Shown in pieces: positions 1-5,432 of a stretch of DNA of 6,218 bases. Numbering within the stretch: position 1 is the first letter of the stretch; each line of letters opens with the position of its first letter. The stretch is from Clostridiales bacterium (GTDB taxonomy: Bacteria > Bacillota > Clostridia > Oscillospirales > Oscillospiraceae). Made by a program: the position numbers and the translations under genes. The stretch is taken from assembly GCA_020861055.1 (NCBI GenBank), contig JAJBTD010000050.1:1-6218 (forward strand). The letters are read 5' to 3'. The notes beneath the pieces were generated by a model, which saw only the letters and a program-made list of their open reading frames with translations, searched no databases and was not told the DNA's origin.

Positions 1-759
1 CGGCTGATGGACCACCAGAAGCGCCGCACCCTCCGGCTGGATAAGGTCACCACTGTCATCCTGGACGAGGCGGACCGGATGCTGGACATGGGCTTTATCG
101 ACGATGTGACCAAAATACTGGACTCCATCCCCAGCCGGAAGAATCTGGGCCTGTTCTCCGCCACCATCAGCCGGGAGGTCATGGATATCTCCTGGGTGTA
201 CCAGCGCGACCCGGTGGAGATTACCGTCCGCCCGGTGAACGAGGACAAGCCGGACATTCAGCAGTACCGCATCCTCCTGGAGAGCCGGGATCAGAAGCTG
301 GATACCCTCCTGGGCCTGCTCAAGGGTGGCAGCTACGAGCGGGCTATCGCTTTCTGCAATACGAAGAACATGACCGACCGCCTGGCGGCGCTGCTCCAGC
401 AGCACCATATCTCTGCCCGTCCCATCCACGGGGACATCCCCCAGAAGGAGCGGGAACAGACCCTGTCCAGCTTCCGCAGCGGTAAGCTCCGGGTGCTGGT
501 GGCCACCGATGTGGCCGCCCGCGGCCTGGACATCGACGACGTGGACGTGGTGTTCAACTACGACGTGCCGGACGAGAACGAGTACTATATCCACCGCATT
601 GGCCGTACCGGCCGGGCGAAGAAGCACGGCGTCAGCTACACCTTTGTGGGCACCGTGGCGGAGGAGATCAAGCTCAACGAGATCATCCGCAGCCAGAAGT
701 ACGACATCCAGACGCTGAAATACGACGAGGACGGATGCCTGATGCTGGTGGAGCAATAA
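1..759 (+). CDS. DEAD-box ATP-dependent RNA helicase, C-terminal part (5' end outside window)
   Basis: This is a cytoplasmic RNA helicase that uses ATP to unwind short RNA duplexes or remodel RNA-protein complexes. The frame is open from base 1, so the visible 252 residues are a fragment; the first two residues (RL) probably complete the motif Ib signature TPGR. Counting from the Met at base 7, the helicase motifs appear in order: DEAD box (ILDEADRMLDMGF, D20-D23), motif III SAT at 51-53, motif IV-like AIAFCNTK at 113-120, motif V ATDVAARGLDI at 166-176, and motif VI HRIGRTGR at 196-203. The missing part holds the Q motif and Walker A. Only about 20 residues follow the second RecA-like domain, so there is no DbpA-type RNA-binding domain or basic tail. 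It looks like a minimal-core enzyme, and I therefore give no gene name. A terminator follows within 20 bases. Family assignment is very secure; the cellular target is unknown. Confidence 0.96.
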   Translation, partial: RLMDHQKRRTLRLDKVTTVILDEADRMLDMGFIDDVTKILDSIPSRKNLGLFSATISREVMDISWVYQRDPVEITVRPVNEDKPDIQQYRILLESRDQKLDTLLGLLKGGSYERAIAFCNTKNMTDRLAALLQQHHISARPIHGDIPQKEREQTLSSFRSGKLRVLVATDVAARGLDIDDVDVVFNYDVPDENEYYIHRIGRTGRAKKHGVSYTFVGTVAEEIKLNEIIRSQKYDIQTLKYDEDGCLMLVEQ

Positions 760-777
760 CCGATTGCGATAGAGAAT

Positions 778-819
778 ACCCCGGAACAGGTCGTTTGACC
801 GCTGTTCCGGGGTGTTTTT
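778..819 (+). terminator. Rho-independent terminator of the helicase gene
   Basis: A perfect 12-bp stem pairs 778-789 (ACCCCGGAACAG) with 802-813 (CTGTTCCGGGGT). Three more pairs form inside it (790-792 with 797-799), and GTTTTT follows at 814-819. It starts 18 bases after the helicase stop codon. Read on the other strand, the same stem lies just past the modC stop codon (823), but there it is followed by ATTCTCTAT, a poor U-tract. It may act weakly for the converging modABC transcript as well; that part is inference. Confidence 0.93.
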
Positions 820-822
820 GCG

Positions 823-1854
823 TCATTCCTCCAGAGGCAGCACCTGCTCCGGGGGCAGATAGAGCCACCGGGGGGCCGCCGTACCGGCGGGACGGTTCCA
901 GAGGATAGGGACCGTCTGGGGACGGCCAGGAGGCGTGAGACAGGTGCGCAGGTCGAAGGGCCCGGCGATCTCCCGGAGCACCTCCGCCTCCACCACGTTG
1001 TCTCCCGGCCCGTCTGCGGGGCGGGGGCCGTTGGGACGCAGACCCACCAATGTAACGCCGGGGGAGACGGCCTGGGCAGTGGTCAGCTCCACGTCCCAGC
1101 CGGTGAGCCGGAGCCGGTGCGCTCCCACGGGGGCGGCCTCCAAAATCGTCTCGCAGCCGGTGAGCCGGGCCGCCTGCCGCCGCCGGGGATTGGCCAGCAC
1201 CTCCTCACGGGGGGCCTGGAGCAAAATCTGCCCCTGATCCATGACCACCAGCTCCCGGCAGAAGTGGTAGACCTCCTCCAGCCGGTGGGAGACGAGAATG
1301 GCCTGCCCGGAGAAGCCGCACAGAAAGTCGGTCAGCTCCTGCTGTAGCTCGTCCCGGAGCACCTGATCGAGCGCGGAGAACGGCTCGTCCAGGAGGATGG
1401 TCTTTGGCTCCGGGGCCATCATCCGAGCCAGAGCCACCCGCTGCTGCTGTCCGCCGGAGAGCTGGGCGGGATAGCGGCCCTCCAGCCCCTCCAGACGGAA
1501 TTGAGCGACGAGGGACTGCACCCGCTCCTGCCGCTGAACCTTGGGTGTGCGGAGCCCGGAGGCGATGTTCTGGGCCACCGTCATGGTGGGGAACAGGGCG
1601 TAGTTCTGGAACAGATAGCCCACCTGTCGGCTTCTGGGGGGCAGATCGACCTTTTGGGCGCTGTCGTACAGCAGCCGTCCGTCCACCTCGATGCGTCCCC
1701 GGTCGGGGGAGACGACCCCGGCGATGGATTTCAAAGTCATGCTCTTGCCACAGCCGGAGGCGCCCAATATGCCGATGCGGGGGCATTGGCTCTCCAGAGC
1801 AATATCTAAGGTGAAGCGGCCCAGCTCCCGCTCTAGTTGCAGAGAGATCGCCAT
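823..1854 (-). CDS. modC: Molybdate ABC transporter ATP-binding protein ModC
   Basis: This is the cytoplasmic ATPase that powers the molybdate importer with the permease ModB. The protein has 343 residues, close to the roughly 350 usual for ModC. Visible motifs are Walker A GASGCGKS (31-38), Q-loop LFQNYALFP with Q83, signature LSGGQQQR (132-139), Walker B TILLDEP (152-158), D-loop SALD (160-163) and switch histidine H190 in LVSHRLEEV. After about residue 230 comes a divergent C-terminal region of some 110 residues, in the place where ModC carries its TOBE/molybdate-binding domain. I chose the ATG at 1854 over the longer open frame reaching 1920. It has a strong AAGGAGAGGTGG site at 1859-1870, begins one base after the modB stop codon, and gives the normal ModC N-terminus; the longer frame would run back through modB. 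Motifs alone could fit a sulfate or other anion importer, but the ModA and ModB neighbours favour molybdate or tungstate. Confidence 0.93.
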   Translation of the reverse strand: MAISLQLERELGRFTLDIALESQCPRIGILGASGCGKSMTLKSIAGVVSPDRGRIEVDGRLLYDSAQKVDLPPRSRQVGYLFQNYALFPTMTVAQNIASGLRTPKVQRQERVQSLVAQFRLEGLEGRYPAQLSGGQQQRVALARMMAPEPKTILLDEPFSALDQVLRDELQQELTDFLCGFSGQAILVSHRLEEVYHFCRELVVMDQGQILLQAPREEVLANPRRRQAARLTGCETILEAAPVGAHRLRLTGWDVELTTAQAVSPGVTLVGLRPNGPRPADGPGDNVVEAEVLREIAGPFDLRTCLTPPGRPQTVPILWNRPAGTAAPRWLYLPPEQVLPLEE

Positions 1855-1855
1855 A

Positions 1856-2560
1856 CTACCACCTCTCCTTCGGGGCAGCCGTCCGGCTGGAGAGCAGATT
1901 GATGGCAAGGATGAGGACAAAGGCGATGATGATGACCACCGCCACCCAGATGCCCGCCGTCAGATAATCCCCGTTTTGAAGCACCATGGCGATACGCTGG
2001 GAGATGGTGCCCGTCTTTCCGGCGATATTGCCCGCCAGCATGGAGGTGGCCCCATACTCCCCGATGGCCCGTGCAAAGGTGAGCACCGTGCCGGAGGCCA
2101 CGCCGGGACCGGCGGTGGGGATGACCACCCGCCAGAAGATAGCGGTGTCGCTCATCCCCAGGGTGCGGGCAGCGTGGATCAGGTCCACGTCCACCTGTTC
2201 AAAGGCGGCGCGGGTGTTGCGGTACATCAGGGGAAAGGCGATCACCGTGGCGGCAATGACGCAGCCCAGGAAGGTCTGCACCACCTTGATGCCCAGATAT
2301 TCGTAGAGAAAGCTGCCAAAGGGACGGCGGAGAGAGAAGATCAGCAGCAGGAAAAAGCCCGCCACCGTGGGGGGAAGCACCATGGGCAGGGTCAGCAGCC
2401 CGTCCAAAACGGCCTTCCACCTGGAGGTGGCGGACATGGCCCGGCGGGCCGCCCACAGCCCCAGAAAGAAGCTGAGGACTGTGGCGGCGGCGCCGGATTC
2501 CAGCGTGATCCAGAGGGGCGACCAGTCCAGATTGGAGATGGTCGAGATCAGCTCCTCCAT
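1856..2560 (-). CDS. modB: Molybdate ABC transporter permease ModB
   Basis: This is the integral-membrane channel subunit of the molybdate importer, expected to work as a homodimer with two ModC. Its 234 residues are typical for ModB (about 225-230). Hydrophobic membrane segments can be seen at roughly 17-38, 58-78, 94-113, 146-166 and 203-223. Family signatures are DWSPLWITL near the N-terminus, LPMVLPPTVAGF (58-69), and the cytoplasmic EAA-type coupling loop around 121-148 (AARTLGMSDTAIFWRVVIP), which docks on ModC. RAIGEYGATSMLAGNI (164-179) follows. The ATG at 2560 begins one base after the modA stop codon (TGA-T-ATG). No good Shine-Dalgarno precedes it, so translation is probably coupled to modA. 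ModB usually begins close to DWSPLW, so the ten residues ahead of that motif are a little uncertain, but I find no ATG, GTG or TTG between them. Membrane topology is inferred from hydrophobicity only. Confidence 0.94.
   Translation of the reverse strand: MEELISTISNLDWSPLWITLESGAAATVLSFFLGLWAARRAMSATSRWKAVLDGLLTLPMVLPPTVAGFFLLLIFSLRRPFGSFLYEYLGIKVVQTFLGCVIAATVIAFPLMYRNTRAAFEQVDVDLIHAARTLGMSDTAIFWRVVIPTAGPGVASGTVLTFARAIGEYGATSMLAGNIAGKTGTISQRIAMVLQNGDYLTAGIWVAVVIIIAFVLILAINLLSSRTAAPKERW
1859..1870 (-). promoter_or_regulatory. Ribosome binding site of modC
   Basis: On the coding strand this reads AAGGAGAGGTGG, lying inside the last codons of modB. GGAG sits 10 bases and AGGTGG 4 bases before the ATG at 1854. 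It fixes the modC start and shows that modC has its own strong initiation site despite the one-base gap after modB. Confidence 0.8.
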
Positions 2561-2561
2561 A

Positions 2562-3566
2562 TCAGCGGTTGTCCAGGAACATATAGGTGGTAAAGACCTC
2601 CATAGCCTCGTCGGAGGTGATGTAGGCCAGGAACTCCTCAGCGGCAGCGGTCTGCTCCTCGGAGACAGCGGACTCGTCCAGCGGCGTGATCTGGGCCACG
2701 GGGTAGATGATGTTGCCGGTCAGGTCGGTGGAGACGTGCTCCAGGATCTCGATCCGGTCGATCTCGGAATAGGCGTCAGAGTAGTAGACGGTGCCCACCT
2801 CGTTGGAGCCCTCGGCCACGGCCTGGAGAACGGCGGAGACGTTGGCGCACTCGTTGATCTCCACTCCGCCCAGAGCCTCGGAGACCTCAGCGGTGGTGAT
2901 GTCAGAGGCGGTCAGGCTGCTGTCCAGCACGCCGGAGGCCTGGAGCGCGGTCCGGGTGTAGCGGCCCACGGGAACGGAGCCGTCCGCCAGAGCGATGGAG
3001 GCGGCCTCGCTCAGATTGTCCAGGCCGGTGACGGTGGTGCCGGAGCCCTGCCAGGTGATGACCACCACTTCGTTTTTCAGCAGATCGGTGCGGGTGCCAT
3101 CCACAATGCGGCCCTCCTCCTCCAGCTGGTCGATCTCCTTGGTGGAGGCGGAGAAGAAGATATCGCAGTCATAGCCCTCCTGGATCTGAGTGAGCAGAGT
3201 GCCGGAGCTGGCGGCGTTCAGAGTGATGGTGACGTTGGGATGCTCCGCCTCATAATTCGCCTTCAGCTCCTCAAAGGCGTTGTTCAGAGAGGCGGCGATA
3301 AACACGTTCAATGTGACCTCTGCCTCGGAGGAGGTGTCCTCCGCCTCCTCAGCGTCTCCCTCTTCTTCTGCGTCGGCCTCGGATTCTGCGTCGGCCTCCT
3401 CAGTCTCTGCGGTGTCGGCGTCCTCGGTCTCCTCAGTGGAATCCTCCGTCTCGGCGGCGGAGGTGTCGTCGGCGGTGTCAGAGGCGTCCTCCGTCGTGCT
3501 GCCGCAGGCGGTCAGGGCGAAGACCATGCACAGAGCCATCAGCAGCGCAGTCAGCTTTTTCATCAT
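2562..3566 (-). CDS. modA: Molybdate-binding lipoprotein ModA
   Basis: This is the extracellular solute-binding protein that captures molybdate (or tungstate) and delivers it to ModBC. A lipoprotein signal peptide runs from MMKKL to the lipobox LTAC, with lipidated Cys21, so the protein is anchored to the outer face of the membrane. Residues 24-83 form a long acidic linker with no basic or aromatic residue. The binding domain starts near residue 84 and shows ModA hallmarks: VFIAASLNNAFEEL (88-101, Ser93 a likely ligand contact), AASSGTLLTQIQEG, CDIFFSAS, VPVGRYTRTAL, NVSAVLQAVAEG, VGTVYYSDA and YPVAQI. Length is 334 residues, longer than the usual 250-270 because of the linker. It is the first gene of modABC. 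The first of two adjacent ATGs was taken (3566); a weak GGGG site lies 6 bases before it, and the second ATG (3563) is equally possible. Molybdate versus tungstate cannot be told from sequence. Confidence 0.95.
   Translation of the reverse strand: MMKKLTALLMALCMVFALTACGSTTEDASDTADDTSAAETEDSTEETEDADTAETEEADAESEADAEEEGDAEEAEDTSSEAEVTLNVFIAASLNNAFEELKANYEAEHPNVTITLNAASSGTLLTQIQEGYDCDIFFSASTKEIDQLEEEGRIVDGTRTDLLKNEVVVITWQGSGTTVTGLDNLSEAASIALADGSVPVGRYTRTALQASGVLDSSLTASDITTAEVSEALGGVEINECANVSAVLQAVAEGSNEVGTVYYSDAYSEIDRIEILEHVSTDLTGNIIYPVAQITPLDESAVSEEQTAAAEEFLAYITSDEAMEVFTTYMFLDNR
3318..3497 (-). other. Acidic low-complexity linker of ModA
   Basis: Sixty codons (ModA residues 24-83) between the lipidated cysteine and the binding domain use almost only Glu, Asp, Ala, Ser and Thr, plus a single Gly. 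I count 30 acidic residues of 60 and no Lys, Arg or aromatic residue. It should be disordered, extended and strongly negative on the cell surface. Short Ser/Thr/Asp/Glu linkers are common in Firmicutes lipoproteins, but one this long and this charged is unusual for ModA. Confidence 0.85.
3366..3398 (-). repeat. Tandem 18-bp repeat inside the ModA linker
   Basis: A 15-base match (TTCTGCGTCGGCCTC on the + strand) occurs at 3366-3380 and again at 3384-3398, an 18-bp period. It encodes EADAES followed by EADAEE. In-frame slippage of this unit would lengthen or shorten the tether by six residues without breaking the gene. Confidence 0.75.
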
Positions 3567-3633
3567 TCGTTACCCCATTTCTACTTGATTTGGCTCAGGA
3601 GCGAATCGTTTTTGAAAATAACTCCCAATCCTT

Positions 3634-3668
3634 GCAGAAAGGGGCTGCCGGTTGGCAGCCCCTCCTGC
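3634..3668 (-). other. GC-rich hairpin in the modA leader
   Basis: The arms 3640-3649 and 3654-3663 form a perfect 10-bp stem (AGGGGCTGCC with GGCAGCCCCT on the coding strand) closed by a 4-base loop. Four outer pairs, 3634-3637 with 3665-3668, extend it across a small internal loop. It would lie within the first few bases of the modA transcript predicted from the promoter at 3678-3706. On the - strand only TTTCTGC follows, so it is a poor terminator. It may protect the 5' end or act as a weak attenuator. No ligand-binding riboswitch fold is recognisable. Confidence 0.6.
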
Positions 3669-3677
3669 GTTTGCACT

Positions 3678-3706
3678 ATTCTAACATTTGACAAAAGCCC
3701 TGTCCA
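3678..3706 (-). promoter_or_regulatory. Predicted modABC promoter
   Basis: On the - strand a -35 box TGGACA (3701-3706) and a -10 box TAGAAT (3678-3683) are separated by exactly 17 bases; each matches 5 of 6 consensus positions for the housekeeping sigma factor. Transcription would begin near 3671, giving a leader of about 105 bases before modA. It interleaves with the divergent promoter of the LysR gene. Confidence 0.72.
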
Positions 3707-3716
3707 ATTGTATTAT
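3688..3716 (+). promoter_or_regulatory. Predicted promoter of the LysR-type regulator gene
   Basis: A perfect -35 box TTGACA (3688-3693) and a -10 box TATTAT (3711-3716, 5 of 6) are spaced 17 bases apart. Transcription should start near 3723. The -35 of each divergent promoter lies within the spacer of the other, so two polymerases could not occupy them together. Confidence 0.82.
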
Positions 3717-3736
3717 AGGGGTAAAGCTGATATTTC

Positions 3737-3753
3737 GATAGGTAAAACCTATC
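3737..3753 (+). promoter_or_regulatory. LysR-type operator (perfect 7-bp palindrome, T-N11-A)
   Basis: GATAGGT-AAA-ACCTATC is a perfect inverted repeat. It contains the LysR-family T-N11-A pattern (T3739 to A3751) and also fits ATAG-N7-CTAT, the half-site layout known from OxyR. Its centre (3745) is about 22 bases into the predicted regulator transcript, where binding would block transcription. It is also about 74 bases upstream of the predicted modA start. A partial copy (ATAGGGGTAAA) begins at 3715, 23 bases before the matching base here, and could be the weaker activation half-site next to the modA -35 box. That the neighbouring regulator binds here is inference from position and symmetry. 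Confidence 0.75.
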
Positions 3754-3773
3754 AATGAAAGGGGAGAACGTCC

Positions 3774-4661
3774 ATGACCCTTCGGCACCTGCGCATTTTC
3801 TGCGCCGTCTGTGAGCGGGGGAGTATGTCCGCCGCCGCCCAGGGCCTGTTCATGGCCCAGCCCTCGGTGAGTCAGGCGGTCCGGGAGCTGGAGGAGCACT
3901 ACGGCACCCTGCTGTTCGAGCGGCTGGGCCGTCGGCTGGCCCTCACCCCGGCGGGGGAGCGGCTCTACCCGAAGGCGAGGGCCATGGTGGACCAGTTCGA
4001 CGAGTTGGAGCGGGAGAACGCGCAGGAGCGACAACCACAGGTCCTCCGCATCGGGGCCAACCTCACTGTGGGGTGCGCCCTGCTCCACTCCTATCTGAAC
4101 CGGCTGGAGGCAGAGTATCCTCAGGCGGAGCTGCGGGTCTATGTCAGCCGTTCCTCCGACCTGCTGGAACGGCTGGAGGGAAACCGGCTGGATCTGGCGT
4201 TGACGGAGGCCCTCCCCGGACAGCCGAATTATATTCAAATCCCCTTTGCCCAGGACCGCATCTTAGCCGCCGCCCACCCGGAGCATCCCATCTTCCGGAA
4301 CGCCCCCGCCACGGCGGAGGCGCTTTCCCGCACCCGGCTGCTCCTGCGGGAGCGGGGCTCCGGAGTGCGGGAGCAGTTTCAGCGGCTGATGGAGCAGGCA
4401 GGCTGTCCCTGCCAGCCCTACTGGGAGTCGGTGTCCTCCACCGTCCTCATCCGGGCCGCGCGGGAGGGAGAGGGGGTCACCGTCCTGCCCTACCAGCTGG
4501 CCAGGGAGGCGCTGGAGACACACCCGGACAGCTTCCGGGAGGTCCAAGTGCAGGGACTGGACTTCCGCCGGGAACTGGTGCTGCTCTACCACCGGGACAA
4601 GTACATCTCTCACCTCATGGGCCGGCTGATCGAGCTGGTGACGGAACGCAAGACGGGCTGA
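3774..4661 (+). CDS. LysR-family transcriptional regulator, divergent to modABC
   Basis: This is a DNA-binding regulator of 295 residues, the standard LysR length. The N-terminal winged helix-turn-helix covers residues 1-60: LRHLRIFCAVCERGSMSAAAQ, recognition region QPSVSQAVRELEE (29-41), then the wing LLFERLGRRLALTPAG. A linker helix runs to about residue 88. The periplasmic-binding-protein-like effector domain starts at LRIGANLTVG (91-100) and includes LDLALTEA and GVTVLPYQLA. ATG 3774 is preceded by GGGGAG at 3761-3766 with a 7-base gap. The gene is divergent from modA and shares a control region holding a symmetric LysR operator, so it probably governs modABC and represses itself. The effector may be molybdate or tungstate, but a cofactor-related or redox signal is possible. 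It is not ModE: there is no molybdate-binding (Mop) domain. It ends one base from the stop codon of the converging hydrolase gene. Confidence 0.93.
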   Translation: MTLRHLRIFCAVCERGSMSAAAQGLFMAQPSVSQAVRELEEHYGTLLFERLGRRLALTPAGERLYPKARAMVDQFDELERENAQERQPQVLRIGANLTVGCALLHSYLNRLEAEYPQAELRVYVSRSSDLLERLEGNRLDLALTEALPGQPNYIQIPFAQDRILAAAHPEHPIFRNAPATAEALSRTRLLLRERGSGVREQFQRLMEQAGCPCQPYWESVSSTVLIRAAREGEGVTVLPYQLAREALETHPDSFREVQVQGLDFRRELVLLYHRDKYISHLMGRLIELVTERKTG

Positions 4662-4662
4662 G

Positions 4663-5342
4663 CTACGAGCAGAACCGGTGACTGCCGATGACGGTGAGCA
4701 GAGGACGGCTCCAGATCCAGGCGCTGGTGGCGGTGTCCGGGTTAAAATAGTAGATGGCCCCCCGGTGGGGTCCACGCCGTTTAACGCGTCCTGGGCGGCC
4801 TGATAGGCGGAGTCGGACACCGGCTGGTCGATCTGCCCGTCGTCCATGCAGGAGAAGGCCCCCGGCTCGTACACCACTCCGGCGATGGTGTTGGGGAAGG
4901 AGGGATGGGCCACCCGGTTGAGGATGACCGCTCCCACCGCCACCTGTCCGTTGTACGGCTCTCCACGGGCCTCGGCGGAGATGACCTTCGCCAGCAGCGC
5001 CAGATCGCCGCTGCCGGTCTGGCTGGAGGCGGCGTCCGCCTCGCTCATCATCCCCAGCGCCCGCAGGGTGGCGGGGCCGCAGACCCCGTCCACGGTCAGG
5101 TCGTTCTTTTCCTGGAACAGCCTGACGGCGGCCGCCGTCTGACTGCCATAGACCCCGTCCACCGCACCGTCATAGTATCCCCACCGCTTCAGCTTGGTCT
5201 GGATGGTGGTGACCGCCTCCCCGGAGGAGCCCTGGCGGTAGGTGGCGGCAGCGGCGGTCTGGAAGGCCGCAGCCGTGACGAAAATCAACGCCAGGGCGAG
5301 AAACAGGGCGGAAATGCCCCGACGCATCTGTGGGCGAAACAT
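4663..5342 (-). CDS. sleB: SleB-like spore cortex-lytic / cell wall hydrolase, frameshifted near the 3' end
   Basis: This is a secreted peptidoglycan hydrolase; SleB enzymes degrade spore cortex during germination. Numbering from the ATG at 5342: basic N-terminus (RPQMRR), hydrophobic signal segment about 9-26, cleavage probably near the AAAA at 30-33; peptidoglycan-binding domain at about 37-97 (GSSGEAVTTIQTKLKRWGYY, DGVYGSQTAAAVRLFQ, VDGVCGPATLRALG); catalytic Hydrolase_2 domain from about 115 (AKVISAEARGEPYNGQVAVG, probable catalytic Glu124). The frame goes wrong at a run of six G on the coding strand (4758-4763). Adding one base restores AIYYFNPDTATSAWIWSRP...IGSHRFCS and a stop at 4665-4663, the expected family ending, giving about 226 residues. 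As written, translation continues to 4263 with about 160 meaningless residues antisense to the LysR gene. ATG 5342 has AAAGGTGG 8 bases upstream; a GTG at 5354 is less likely. The break may be a sequencing error, a phase-variable tract or a young pseudogene. SleB versus a vegetative paralogue cannot be settled here. Confidence 0.88.
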
Positions 5343-5373
5343 AAAAAAGACCACCTTTCATACAGGTGGTCTT
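5343..5373 (-). terminator. Rho-independent terminator after mtaB, overlapping the hydrolase ribosome binding site
   Basis: On the - strand AAGACCACCT (5373-5364) pairs over 10 bp with AGGTGGTCTT (5356-5347) around a 7-base loop, and TTTT follows at 5346-5343. It begins 60 bases after the mtaB stop codon, so it should end that transcript. The 3' arm contains most of the AAAGGTGG ribosome binding site of the hydrolase gene, and the U-tract abuts its ATG at 5342. Any transcript that enters from upstream would therefore have this site buried in the stem. Confidence 0.82.
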
Positions 5374-5432
5374 AGTGTGAGTCGGTTTTGGGGCGGTATG
5401 AGTGGAAAATGGTGGAAAACAGCAGTGCGTCC

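Noticed and set aside
1855..1920. Upstream in-frame start for modC at 1920
   Set aside because: The extra 22 residues overlap the end of modB, are not like any ModC N-terminus, and the ATG at 1854 has a strong ribosome binding site.
1691..2593. Long + strand open frame (300 codons) opposite modB and the start of modC
   Set aside because: The translation is His/Gly/Asp-rich noise; the opposite strand carries clear ModB membrane segments and motifs.
3567..3671. Molybdenum-cofactor riboswitch in the modA leader
   Set aside because: The leader is about 105 bases with one simple hairpin; the larger multi-stem fold of that riboswitch is not visible.
2367..3758. Long + strand open frame (463 codons) opposite modA
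   Set aside because: It is Gly/Val/Leu-rich low-complexity sequence, has no recognisable domain, and lies antisense to an unmistakable ModA. GC-rich genes often leave such open shadows.
4263..4757. C-terminal extension of the hydrolase running antisense through the LysR gene
   Set aside because: The sequence after DPTGG resembles no domain, and the neighbouring frame gives the expected SleB ending. It is a product of the frameshift and not a fusion domain.
4756..4763. Programmed ribosomal frameshift at the G-tract
   Set aside because: No classical slippery heptamer with a clear stimulator structure is seen. Indel error or slipped-strand change explains the data more simply, although transcriptional slippage cannot be excluded.
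5374..5432. A sporulation promoter for the hydrolase (CATAC-like element at 5396-5400 on the - strand)
   Set aside because: Only a short -10-like match is seen and the upstream -35 region fits poorly; not enough to call a sigma-E or sigma-G promoter.
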